Below are positions 23,449-31,163 of a stretch of DNA of 34,103 bases, piece by piece. Numbering within the stretch: position 1 is the stretch's first letter; every line of letters starts with the position of its first letter. The notes beneath the pieces are model-generated. The model saw nothing but the letters and a program-made list of their open reading frames with translations. It did not search any database and was not told the DNA's origin. Location: positions 1 through 34,103 of IMG/VR virus record IMGVR_UViG_3300030106_005643; one strand, 5' to 3'. Source of the DNA: a virus. The translations under genes were made by a program, and so were the position numbers.

Positions 23449-24367
23449 ATGTCAGTGCTCCTTGTAAAAAAGTAGTCCATTGTTTTCCTATTATCTTCCA
23501 ATTGTAAAAATGGTTATAAAAATTTTGTTGAAATTTTAAATGATTTTGTAGTCCTACAGTATTGATTTGTTGTGGCAACTCATCAATCACACCTGCAAAC
23601 TGTTTTGCTAAATTATTCCAATTATTATCCATGGGCACATAAATAGGAAACTCTGAACAAGTTTCATAAAGCGCTCCGTTGTCCGTTGTTGTTACATACA
23701 AACCACACGCTAAAGCTTCTAGAGCCGATATACAAAAGGACTCCTCCCAAATGTTAGGATAAACAAATGCATCGTAAGTATGTAAGTTATCTAATATATA
23801 ATCATTACTTTTGTAACCAACATAATTTACATTAGGTAATTGTTTAGCTTGATTATATAAAGCTTCGTATTGTTTATCGTTCTGTTTCTCAAAATCAGAT
23901 CCATAAATTTTGGTGCTACTATATACATCTAAGGTTATGTTAGAGCTTTTAATTAATTGCATGGCACCTAAAAGAATAGATAAACCTCTCCAAGGTGTAG
24001 GGTGATAAATTAATCTAATTTTATCTTTCTTTATCATTGGATCTCTTTTTTTAATATCACCTATACCGTTTTTTATAACTGTACATTTATCACAAGGTAA
24101 ATCAAATTTTTTTCTAAATTGTTCGTAATTCCAATGACTGTTAAAAACATAATAGTCATATTTAGCAATCTCTTCTTTCTTTGAAAAAAATTCTTGTAGT
24201 TGAGGTTGGTCAGGAGCCATTTTTTGCCAAAGAATATTTATCTTTGTATTTGATAAAGGTACTCTCCCAGGCACAGATAGACAAATTTGAAACTTTTCTA
24301 ATAAGTCTACAGGCACATTTTTTTGTAAAAATTGATATTGTAATTCTGTTCCGCCTAATGGTTCCAT
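23432..24367 (-). CDS. GT-B-fold glycosyltransferase, GT4-like (311 aa)
   Basis: It begins with EPLGGTELQ, where the GGTE loop is typical of the GT4 N-terminal domain. It continues with YVFNSHWNYEQFRKKF, CTVIKNGIG, IRLIYHPTPWRGLSILLGA (nucleotide-sugar site start) and the E-x7-E signature EESFCISALEALACGLYVTT. The N-terminal domain is shorter than in most GT4 enzymes (total 311 aa), so the fold may be trimmed. It overlaps both neighbours (oxygenase upstream by 1 nt, GT-A downstream), so all three are probably made together. Confidence 0.85.
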   Translation of the reverse strand: MEPLGGTELQYQFLQKNVPVDLLEKFQICLSVPGRVPLSNTKINILWQKMAPDQPQLQEFFSKKEEIAKYDYYVFNSHWNYEQFRKKFDLPCDKCTVIKNGIGDIKKRDPMIKKDKIRLIYHPTPWRGLSILLGAMQLIKSSNITLDVYSSTKIYGSDFEKQNDKQYEALYNQAKQLPNVNYVGYKSNDYILDNLHTYDAFVYPNIWEESFCISALEALACGLYVTTTDNGALYETCSEFPIYVPMDNNWNNLAKQFAGVIDELPQQINTVGLQNHLKFQQNFYNHFYNWKIIGKQWTTFLQGALTYARPK

Positions 24368-24951
24368 TATTTTTCTTTTTTAAAGTTTGCTGCTATTGAT
24401 ACCCTTTCTACACTTGATTTAAAAGGAGAAACTACATGTCTGAGGTGTGCGGGAAATATAAAAAAATCACCTGCGACAGGCATAAAATATTTGTCAGTGA
24501 TTAAACCTTTGCCGTGTTCACCATATATAAACATAATTGATCCTGGTCCACCTTCATAACCATTTACACCTTTACTTTGTTTAGCCTCTTCATGAATTTC
24601 TTGAGGCACTGATAGATATAAAACAGAAGAGTAATCGCAACTAACATGTATATGAGGTGGATTGTAGTCACCTGCTTTCATGTAATTAACCCAAGCCTTA
24701 TCACAAACTAATCTGTTAGGTTTCTTACCATACCAAGTTTCGTGTGCTTTAATAAATCCTCCAAAATATTTTTCTATTATTTGTGTATATGCAGGAGTAT
24801 CAATATGATATTCAGTTTTAAAATGGCCTACTAATTTATGTTCAAAATTTTTCTTTTCATCTTTAATACAAAGCTCAGATAAAGATTTTAAATCTTCTTC
24901 GTTAACTTTTGTATGATAAAGAAGAGGACCCCAAAAATAAACTTTGCCCAT
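24367..24951 (-). CDS. 2OG-Fe(II) oxygenase-like protein, TIGR02466 type (194 aa)
   Basis: Signature residues: AWVNYMKAGDYNPPHIH (H100-x-H102), an insertion, DFFIFPAHLRHVVSPF (distal H172) and ERVSIAANF (R183 for 2-oxoglutarate). It shares the YNPPHxH, IFP and terminal R pattern with the 8691-9320 protein, so the two are paralogues in different modules. It starts at TAATG after the 59-aa gene and its stop touches the GT-B start, placing it in one operon with two glycosyltransferases. Hydroxylation followed by glycosylation is an attractive but untested link. Confidence 0.85.
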   Translation of the reverse strand: MGKVYFWGPLLYHTKVNEEDLKSLSELCIKDEKKNFEHKLVGHFKTEYHIDTPAYTQIIEKYFGGFIKAHETWYGKKPNRLVCDKAWVNYMKAGDYNPPHIHVSCDYSSVLYLSVPQEIHEEAKQSKGVNGYEGGPGSIMFIYGEHGKGLITDKYFMPVAGDFFIFPAHLRHVVSPFKSSVERVSIAANFKKEK

Positions 24952-25130
24952 TAGTTTTTATTAGTTTTGCTAAATATTGGTAAGTCAGGAACTTGAACTT
25001 CTATGTCAGTGGCTAAATCTTCTTTAGGATGTTCTGCGAGAAATGCTTTTTCACTTTCGTATCTTTCACCAGTTTTTATACTTCTGTAGATAGTTTTTGT
25101 TTCACACTTAACTTTTTGATAAACAGTCAT
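24951..25130 (-). CDS. Small unknown protein (59 aa)
   Basis: ATG at 25130, stop TAA at 24951 joined to the next ATG as TAATG. The protein is charged and soluble (VYQKVKCETKTIYRSIKTGE, then EKAFLAEHPKEDLATD). No motif recognised. It bridges the structural genes upstream and the oxygenase/glycosyltransferase genes downstream, so all belong to one transcription unit. Confidence 0.6.
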   Translation of the reverse strand: MTVYQKVKCETKTIYRSIKTGERYESEKAFLAEHPKEDLATDIEVQVPDLPIFSKTNKN

Positions 25131-25149
25131 ATTAATTTATTACAATAAT

Positions 25150-25284
25150 TTAACGCCCCTGTCCACGACTCTTCTTACGATAAGGAACTCTTTTACTATA
25201 ACTTTTTGCGTGCCTACCAGGACGCTTTTTTGGAGTTCGCTTAATATAATTACTAACACCAAATAAAGGTTTTCGTTTACCCAT
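25150..25284 (-). CDS. Very basic small protein (44 aa)
   Basis: ATG at 25284, inside the end of the upstream gene, stop at 25150. About 18 of 44 residues are Lys or Arg (NYIKRTPKKRPGRHAKSYSK, RVPYRKKSRGQGR), with Gly, Pro and Ser and no acidic residue. Similar tiny basic proteins recur in marine phages beside structural genes. Condensing packaged DNA or binding RNA is possible; function is unknown. Confidence 0.6.
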   Translation of the reverse strand: MGKRKPLFGVSNYIKRTPKKRPGRHAKSYSKRVPYRKKSRGQGR

Positions 25285-25627
25285 TTTCTTGAGATCTATC
25301 TATAAGAGCATAACTTATAGCTCCTTGTATTTTATTACTACCTGAGGCGGCTGTAACGGTAATTGAGTCTCCTGCTTCGAGATTTATACCCTGAGGTGTT
25401 GCATTTACTTGTGTTTTCGCTGCAACATCATCCCTAAAAAATTCATACTCAGCATTAGAATCAGAGGAGTCAACTAAATTCATATTAACTAAAATTGCAG
25501 ACGAGGCATCATTATTTGCAACATAAACACTTTTTATTATTATTGTTCCATTAGTCGGGCAAGTAAGGACTGTAGTTTTACCCGTGCTAGCTTGTTTATA
25601 TCCTTGGTTTTTATATTGTATTGTCAT
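25277..25627 (-). CDS. Small beta-rich structural protein (116 aa)
   Basis: The strand-dominated sequence (TTVLTCPTNGTIIIKSVYVAN, SAILVNMNLVD, GINLEAGDSITVTAASGSN) resembles a beta-sandwich typical of phage neck, decoration or tail-attached proteins. The C-terminus ends IQGAISYALIDRSQ, a pattern common in such proteins. It lies between the 727-aa tail protein/54-aa gene and the basic protein, with short overlaps. Structural role inferred from fold pattern and place. Confidence 0.6.
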   Translation of the reverse strand: MTIQYKNQGYKQASTGKTTVLTCPTNGTIIIKSVYVANNDASSAILVNMNLVDSSDSNAEYEFFRDDVAAKTQVNATPQGINLEAGDSITVTAASGSNKIQGAISYALIDRSQENG

Positions 25628-25791
25628 TATGATAAGAAATAGTTAAAGGCATCAGCGTCATTTTTTATATCAGTCTGGTATGAAAAGTTCAACTGCTGTT
25701 GGAGTGTTCTGACAGCTTGTAAAATTTGTCTTTGATCTTCTGCTGAGTATTGTTGTTTTGGTTCAGGTAATACAATTGTAATTCTAGCCAT
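25627..25791 (-). CDS. Small conserved structural-module protein (54 aa)
   Basis: ATG at 25791 overlapping the end of the 727-aa gene by 1 nt, stop at 25627. The sequence MARITIVLPEPKQQYSAEDQ, then QILQAVRTLQQQLNFSY and NDADAFNYFLS, is a type found next to tail genes in many uncultured marine phages. It has a strand-like start, a central helix and an aromatic end. Possibly a tail accessory or chaperone; function unknown. Confidence 0.65.
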   Translation of the reverse strand: MARITIVLPEPKQQYSAEDQRQILQAVRTLQQQLNFSYQTDIKNDADAFNYFLS

Positions 25792-27974
25792 TATCTTCTC
25801 CCGTCTGGTCTTACATCAAATCTAAATGTTCCATATCTCCAGCTCTCATTTAAATTTTCATTTTCTATTTGAACCGCTGCAAGTCTTGCTCTTGCTCGTG
25901 TGTCTATCTTTGTAGTAGTTGAAGATACCGTGAAAGGACCTAGAGGACTTGAGGCTTGTGTGCTACCTTGTGGAAAGGCATTTAAAAAAATTGTTACTTT
26001 TGCATTACCAGCAATTCTCTTAAAGTCAGGCATAAACCTTTTTACACTCATTATAAATTCACCGTCTCCAGGAACTCCTTGTCTTCCGTTCAAATCAAAT
26101 TCACCTGATTTAATAAACGCGGCAATAGCTGTTTCAGTTCCGTCTCCGTTTAATTGGTTTACACCTTTTTCATGTTCATAATAAATTGTAGCTCCATTAG
26201 AAACACCATTAACCACAGGAAAGGTTGGAGTATCTGAAGCGTTAAAATCAGTAGCATATGGTTGCTCGTAAACTGTTGAGCCAACCCAAGTTGTTCTATC
26301 TAATGTGCCTGTGGTCCAAACACCCTCAGCGAAATTGTAAGTAACCACTCTGTTTATTGCATTTGAATCTGCAGTAGCGTAAAACCAATTTATCTCAGAG
26401 TATAGTTCGTTTATTCCTGCATAAACTAATTGACCTGAATTATAATTTATACCAGGATTATTGCCATTAGTTGTAAACACGAAGTCCTCAACTAGACATG
26501 GTAATGATTTTACTGTTCCATCATACACATAAAATCCACCTGTTCTCCCCATCCAATACACAGCACCATTTGCAAACACACCTGCATGCTGTCCTAACAT
26601 ACCATTATTAGAACCAACTTTTAATATTGAGAAAGTAAAAGGTGGTCCTACAAACTGTATTACATAAGAGGCAGTATCAGTTAAAACAAATATATAATCC
26701 TTTCCTTTAAACGCTCCTATGATTTGAGTTCCATCATCTAGCCTGAAAGTTCCTGCAGTGTTTGTTGAAGTGGGTTCGTAAGTGCTTAAACTTTCTTGAT
26801 TAGAAAATCTGATAAACATTTTATCCTGCGTGGTAGCTGAACCAATAGTAGTCTCTGTGCCTAAATGAAATAAATGCCTATCCCTATCTGAAACTATTGT
26901 CATTACAGATTTTGTAGGCATTCCTGTTCCAACAGTGGCCCTTGTTTGCAGTTGATTTGATGCATTAGCGTCCCAAGTAAAAGTTTTCCCATTATGGACT
27001 GTTGCAACTAATATATTTCCAAAATTATCTAATGACCAATTAGCAGGATCTATTGATACTCCTGCTGCTGTAGAGGCATCACCCCAACCAATAAATTCTG
27101 TGATGTCAGTCACAGTTGCCCCGTTATTGTGCTCTGCTGCTGTCGTTCCGTTAATACCTCTAGTAATCCCACTGATCGTGTTTGTCCCTGTGGTGTTAGT
27201 TGTGTAGCTCATGTCTTCAGAACCAATTCTTAATTTACCGTTAGTTAGAGGTAGGTTTGCTGTGCTTGTTAGAACCACTGAAGATGCACCAACAAGCATA
27301 TTACCACCATTGTTAATTGTTGTTGTGGTTTGTGCTATTGTTCGACCACCAAATAAGTAAGTGCCCCAACCATAGCCATAAGTTTGATTAAGTGGACCTA
27401 CGGGTGCATAAGGATTTACATCTAAAGTTCCATCATTTGTAACGCCTGACTTAGACTCAGTGGAAGGCATCGTAATAGTGAAAGTTGTAATTGTTGGGAC
27501 GCTTTGAACTTCGAATAGTTTGTTATCGAAATCAGTCGCGGTAAAAACTGTGTTTGCACCTGTAAATGAGCCTGCGTTTGCAAAGGTAGTTATTTCGCCT
27601 ACCTCTAAATTGTGAGCAGAGGTCGTTGTAATTGTAACTGTTGCTGATCCGTTGGTCGTTGTTATGTCTGCGCCTGTAGAGAAATTATCAGTTTCTAAGG
27701 GTGTTATATCGTAAAATGCACCCTCATAATAAATAATTAACACCTTATCAGTGCCAATGGCTGCGTATCTTTTTCCGTTTGTAGCTGACCAAACATGTTG
27801 AGCCCGGGCAGCGCCTACTAATTTATTATCTACTAATGCTTGCCAACCACCTATTTTTTCAGGTTCTCCATATCTAAATCTTACATTGTCACCATCAACC
27901 CATCTTCCTTCTGCGTCTGAAGGTGTAGATTGTTTATCAAACCCTGGTGCTATAATAACTTTTGATAAAGGCAT
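25791..27974 (-). CDS. Large tail protein, P22 gp10-like stabilisation/tail-hub type (727 aa)
   Basis: The N-terminus PLSKVIIAPGFDKQSTPSDA followed by RWVDGDNVRFRYGEPEKIGG is the signature of a widespread phage structural protein related to the P22 packaged-DNA stabilisation (gp10) family. The body is beta-rich with repeated aromatic/Gly strands (GRTGGFYVYDGTVKSLP, FAEGVWTTGTLDRTTWVGS), as in a beta-propeller. Region 105-170 is Thr/Val-rich and Ig-like, perhaps an inserted domain. A consensus extended -10 box ends 5 nt before the ATG at 27974. Confidence 0.75.
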   Translation of the reverse strand: MPLSKVIIAPGFDKQSTPSDAEGRWVDGDNVRFRYGEPEKIGGWQALVDNKLVGAARAQHVWSATNGKRYAAIGTDKVLIIYYEGAFYDITPLETDNFSTGADITTTNGSATVTITTTSAHNLEVGEITTFANAGSFTGANTVFTATDFDNKLFEVQSVPTITTFTITMPSTESKSGVTNDGTLDVNPYAPVGPLNQTYGYGWGTYLFGGRTIAQTTTTINNGGNMLVGASSVVLTSTANLPLTNGKLRIGSEDMSYTTNTTGTNTISGITRGINGTTAAEHNNGATVTDITEFIGWGDASTAAGVSIDPANWSLDNFGNILVATVHNGKTFTWDANASNQLQTRATVGTGMPTKSVMTIVSDRDRHLFHLGTETTIGSATTQDKMFIRFSNQESLSTYEPTSTNTAGTFRLDDGTQIIGAFKGKDYIFVLTDTASYVIQFVGPPFTFSILKVGSNNGMLGQHAGVFANGAVYWMGRTGGFYVYDGTVKSLPCLVEDFVFTTNGNNPGINYNSGQLVYAGINELYSEINWFYATADSNAINRVVTYNFAEGVWTTGTLDRTTWVGSTVYEQPYATDFNASDTPTFPVVNGVSNGATIYYEHEKGVNQLNGDGTETAIAAFIKSGEFDLNGRQGVPGDGEFIMSVKRFMPDFKRIAGNAKVTIFLNAFPQGSTQASSPLGPFTVSSTTTKIDTRARARLAAVQIENENLNESWRYGTFRFDVRPDGRR

Positions 27975-27979
27975 AGTGG

Positions 27980-27988
27980 ATTATACCA
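27980..27988 (-). promoter_or_regulatory. Extended -10 promoter, leaderless, for the 27974 tail gene
   Basis: On the minus strand TGGTATAAT, then CCACT, then ATG at 27974. The -10 box is perfect and has the extended TG. No -35 box and no Shine-Dalgarno sequence are visible. Spacing of 5 nt between the box and ATG predicts transcription starting at the initiation codon. Confidence 0.55.
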
Positions 27989-28001
27989 TTTTTCTTAATG
28001 C

Positions 28002-28643
28002 TTATGTAGTCTTGGGTACACCAAGTAAAGGGCGACCATCATTAGATTGAGAGCCATATTGACCGTATGCATCAGCATAATGTAAAAAAACTTGTGTGCA
28101 TATATCACCAGTAAACTTTTCTCTCCAATGTTCTAAATCAACACCATTGTAAACTAACATGTCCCCTTGCTCTAAATTAATAGATATTCCTTTATTATCA
28201 CTAGTAACCGTAGCTCCTTGTTTTCCAGGTTGCCCAACATTTTTGTTTGGCTCTAAATAAATTGGCCACACATCTCCACCTAAATTTAAGGTAGTGGATA
28301 TTTGACAACTTACTCTGTCTTTATGTCTTTCGAGCACAGAGCCTTTTTTATATATTCTAGTGTAAGAATAATTCATTACTAGTTTCATTTCCGTTTCTCT
28401 TTCCATTAATGGATGTAATTTTTTAAGTAATGTTTCCATAGCGAAGTCAGAATAATGAGAATACATATTAGGCACTTGATCGTCTTTCCAAGTTCCTAAC
28501 CAGCCAACCTCAGGGCTTATGCCTTTGCTGTACATATATTTAACAGCATCACATTTTAGATTTAAGTAGTTAAATAAAAATTCTGCCATCTCATTAGAAA
28601 TAGCACCTTTAATAACTTTATATCTATTCTTTTGAAAACTCAT
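28002..28643 (-). CDS. 2OG-Fe(II) oxygenase-like protein (213 aa)
   Basis: Core motif YSYTRIYKKGSVLERHKDRV with H107-x-D109, then CQISTTLNLGGDVWPIYLEP, INLEQGDMLVYNGVDLEHW with distal H172, and QVFLHYADA. H-x-D...H is the standard Fe(II) triad. The 2OG-binding Arg is not in its usual place; the FLHYAD strand has none. The protein type is common in cyanophages and pelagiphages. It has a close but degenerate relative three genes upstream (29342-29875). Overlap with the next gene is 4 nt. Confidence 0.85.
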   Translation of the reverse strand: MSFQKNRYKVIKGAISNEMAEFLFNYLNLKCDAVKYMYSKGISPEVGWLGTWKDDQVPNMYSHYSDFAMETLLKKLHPLMERETEMKLVMNYSYTRIYKKGSVLERHKDRVSCQISTTLNLGGDVWPIYLEPNKNVGQPGKQGATVTSDNKGISINLEQGDMLVYNGVDLEHWREKFTGDICTQVFLHYADAYGQYGSQSNDGRPLLGVPKTT

Positions 28644-29146
28644 CTAATAAACCCGTTAATAGTTAATCTACTATCGTTAATATCATTACCATGATGTCCA
28701 TAAGCACTATGTTTATAGGTGCTATCAAATAAGATTAATCGATTTTGCACAAATTTAAAATCAGTGATTGTATTGTTGTCTTTGCAAAATAGTTTCGTGC
28801 CACTTTTAAGATTTGTCTCACTTATATAAATAATTAAAGAATAAATGCAAGCATCTGTATGTATAAAATCGTCTTTTTCATCGCTCTGTGTTCTTGAGTG
28901 TACATATAAATGAATTTTTTTATCCTCAATGTTAAGTTTATTTAATGTAAAATATTTAACACAAAAATATTTTAATAAAGGGTTACTATGTTCCAGTTCT
29001 AAACTTCTCTCTCCTGGCCATACTGATTTGTTAATATCGTTTTGAACTTCAGGGTGATCTGAATTTTTAAATAATTTTATTTTTTTTGCTTCATTATAAA
29101 TTACCTGAGGTAATTCAAAAAAATTGTCAATTTGTTGAGCGATCAT
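28640..29146 (-). CDS. 2OG-Fe(II) oxygenase-like protein, DUF6445-like (168 aa)
   Basis: Triad residues H96-T-D98 (DDFIHTDACIYSLIIYI), a Gly-Thr-x-Leu-Phe strand (SGTKLFCKDNN), NRLILFDSTYKHSAYG with distal H146, and R160 (DSRLTINGF) for 2-oxoglutarate. All four expected residues are present. The pattern recalls DUF6445, phage and bacterial proteins predicted to be oxygenases. It is sandwiched between two other small genes with 4-nt overlaps in the oxygenase operon. Substrate unknown. Confidence 0.75.
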   Translation of the reverse strand: MIAQQIDNFFELPQVIYNEAKKIKLFKNSDHPEVQNDINKSVWPGERSLELEHSNPLLKYFCVKYFTLNKLNIEDKKIHLYVHSRTQSDEKDDFIHTDACIYSLIIYISETNLKSGTKLFCKDNNTITDFKFVQNRLILFDSTYKHSAYGHHGNDINDSRLTINGFIR

Positions 29147-29352
29147 TTTAATTCTTGCTCATCGTCAGATTTTAAATGTTGTCTAGTGCTAGGATTGTAT
29201 TGATCTAATTCTACATACATCCTAATTAAATGATTACCCATATGTTTCATTCCATCAGCAGAAATCTTAGTGCAACCTTTAAATAAAATTCTAAGTCTTT
29301 CTCTCCATGAAAAACTTATTTCGCAATGATTTTTTTGATTTTTAATAATCAC
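29143..29352 (-). CDS. Small unknown protein within the oxygenase operon (69 aa)
   Basis: N-terminal strand and basic helix (HCEISFSWRERLRILFKG), then a helix (DGMKHMGNHLIRMYVELDQY) and a charged tail. Short proteins with 'SFxWRERxRIxFxG' starts occur in marine phages and cyanobacteria without known function. It overlaps both neighbours by short stretches, so it is translated with the oxygenases and could be an accessory partner. That is speculative. Confidence 0.55.
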   Translation of the reverse strand: MIIKNQKNHCEISFSWRERLRILFKGCTKISADGMKHMGNHLIRMYVELDQYNPSTRQHLKSDDEQELK

Positions 29353-29875
29353 CTACTACTCCATATGTTTCTTTTTTATCTTTTAGATAAAATTTGTTAG
29401 CTCCTTTAGCATCTACATAGTGTAGATTATACTCAAAGTAATAATCACCTTCAAATTCTTTTCTATAAAAATGCTCTTTATAATCATCAAATAATAAAGC
29501 GTGAGAGGGCTCTAAGTCAAATTTTTGTCCTCTTAAATATAATGGCCATGGTTTACCAACCATATCAATTAAACCAATTACAGTATATTCACAAGCAGGT
29601 GATCTTTCATGATATTCATACTCAGCACCTAAAGTATGAACTTTAAGTTCTGAATAAGAACAATATAATTGTTTACCTAAAGTTTTTTCAATACTTGATT
29701 TTTTACTAATCATTAAACTATCTGTGAGTGAGTCAGCATAAAGTCTTGTGTCTTTCGTGGAGCTTTTAGGGTCAAAAAATTTTAAATTATTTCTATGTCG
29801 AATTTTAGTATAATGAGTAAATAATTCTAACTCGTGGTTAGTTAAAAAATTAGGTATTTTTACTAAAGTCCCCAT
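29342..29875 (-). CDS. Degenerate 2OG-oxygenase-like paralogue, metal motif H-E-R (177 aa)
   Basis: Aligning by eye with the 28002 protein: YSELKVHTLGAEYEYHERS against YSYTRIYKKGSVLERHKDR, VGKPWPLYLRG against GGDVWPIYLEP, and DDYKEHFYRKEF against GVDLEHWREKF, ending YNLHYVDA against FLHYADA. The distal His (H135) is kept, but the H-x-D motif reads H89-E90-R91, so the second Fe ligand is missing from its usual position. It may be inactive, use E90, or serve as a regulatory or structural subunit. It overlaps the P4H-like gene by 13 nt. Confidence 0.7.
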   Translation of the reverse strand: MGTLVKIPNFLTNHELELFTHYTKIRHRNNLKFFDPKSSTKDTRLYADSLTDSLMISKKSSIEKTLGKQLYCSYSELKVHTLGAEYEYHERSPACEYTVIGLIDMVGKPWPLYLRGQKFDLEPSHALLFDDYKEHFYRKEFEGDYYFEYNLHYVDAKGANKFYLKDKKETYGVVGDY

Positions 29876-30426
29876 GCTACAATACTATATCTAGTACCCT
29901 CCTCAACAGGCGTTACCGTATGTGGATATAAAAAATTACTTGGCCATACAATTAATCTAGATGATTTAACATTAACAACTTTTTGTTCTTCGGTTAGTGG
30001 ATCTCTAAAACATAAATTTCCACCTTTATAATCATTATTAAGTAATAATATAAAACTCAAAGTTCTTGGGTGTTTATAATAATGGTCTGTATGAAATTTG
30101 TAAAAACCGCCTTTTTCATACTTTAAAGCTTGTATGTCCTTAATAGAGTAAATAAAAGATTCATTTGTATTGAAGTATTTCATATACTCAAGGTGTGCGT
30201 TATAAAAGATTTTATTAAGTAAATTATACCAGTGAACATTAGTTAAACTTGATGACCATCGATATAAATTAAGATTAAATGTTCTTCTAACTTCTAAATT
30301 AACTTGCTCCTCTCCAACTGTAGCTTGATTAAAATCACTTACGCTTAAAACTTTAACTAGTCTTCCTATTGTATCTATAGGTAAAACATCATCTATTGTT
30401 AGTATATATTTATCTAAACTTGTCAT
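29863..30426 (-). CDS. Prolyl-4-hydroxylase-type 2OG-Fe(II) oxygenase (187 aa)
   Basis: Complete active-site set: H112-T-D114 (GGFYKFHTDHYY), then TLSFILLLNNDYKGGNLCFRD (the classic 'YLN..Y.GG.L.F' strand), SSRLIVWPSNFLYPHTVTPV with H169, and R179 (GTRYSIVAWGL). This is the P4Hc domain, which hydroxylates prolyl or other residues using 2-oxoglutarate, O2 and Fe(II). Length is that of a stand-alone catalytic domain. Operon overlaps: 4 nt with the DUF6065-like gene and 13 nt with the degenerate paralogue. Confidence 0.9.
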   Translation of the reverse strand: MTSLDKYILTIDDVLPIDTIGRLVKVLSVSDFNQATVGEEQVNLEVRRTFNLNLYRWSSSLTNVHWYNLLNKIFYNAHLEYMKYFNTNESFIYSIKDIQALKYEKGGFYKFHTDHYYKHPRTLSFILLLNNDYKGGNLCFRDPLTEEQKVVNVKSSRLIVWPSNFLYPHTVTPVEEGTRYSIVAWGL

Positions 30427-31157
30427 TTAAAACTTTTTTTGTTCCAAAATTTATTCTTATATTTATGTAAAAATTCTAAACCGTAAGTAAAAGCATTAAT
30501 ATGCCATTGTTTTAAATCAGTGTTACCTTTTATTTTTAATTTCCAATTATCTCTTTTAAAAGGTATTATTTGAGCTATGGGAGTGCCTTTTTTAATAGTG
30601 GTTTCTAACGAAGGGTATTTATCACCATTTATTACAATAGGGAAATTAATCTCCTTATCAAAAGTATCAGTATCAACAATTCCTGTAATTACATCAAATC
30701 TATCATCCTTGTTATTAAACGGAGATGTAAATAAACAAGAATAACCTGGTGGTGTTTTGATAATCCAAGGACTTATAATTTTGTGTATTCCTAAATTTTT
30801 ATTTTTTTCTAATAAAGGTGATCCCTCTAGTTGAAAAGGTTGATGATATTCAGGTTTTGCCCCTCTCCAATTCATACTAAAAGGAGGATCAATGTTTTCT
30901 GGTATACCTTGAAAACCATCAAGTTCGCCTTTGTCATTTTTAACATTATGTCTAATATGTAAATCAACGGGATTGAAAAAAATATAACCTGCAGTCAAAG
31001 CATCTAAAAAAGGCATACAACCTTTTACAGTTCGATGAAGTGTATCGTGTCTTAATTTTTTAAACCAATCAGGAACATTTGTAGTTGCGGGTTTTGGGAG
31101 ATCATCACCAATTTTGATATATTCTTCGTGTGAGATAAACTCAATGACTTTAGCCAT
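30423..31157 (-). CDS. DUF6065-like protein (244 aa)
   Basis: Features: an N-terminal segment ending NVPDWFKKL, then MNWRGAKPEYH, SPWIIKTPPGYSCLFTSPFN, ITGIVDTDTFDKEINFPIVI and TIKKGTPIAQIIPFKRDNWK. PPG-plus-'GIVDTD' followed by a strand ending in 'IPF' is how I recognise the DUF6065-like phage family, whose role is unknown. It leads the oxygenase operon and has a promoter-like sequence 6 nt before its ATG. A cupin- or dUTPase-like beta fold is possible, but I see no catalytic signature. Confidence 0.55.
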   Translation of the reverse strand: MAKVIEFISHEEYIKIGDDLPKPATTNVPDWFKKLRHDTLHRTVKGCMPFLDALTAGYIFFNPVDLHIRHNVKNDKGELDGFQGIPENIDPPFSMNWRGAKPEYHQPFQLEGSPLLEKNKNLGIHKIISPWIIKTPPGYSCLFTSPFNNKDDRFDVITGIVDTDTFDKEINFPIVINGDKYPSLETTIKKGTPIAQIIPFKRDNWKLKIKGNTDLKQWHINAFTYGLEFLHKYKNKFWNKKSFK

Positions 31158-31163
31158 TAAAGT

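Noticed and set aside
25900-26181. 93-codon plus-strand ORF inside the 727-aa tail gene
   Set aside because: Antisense shadow of a convincing structural gene with no recognisable motif.
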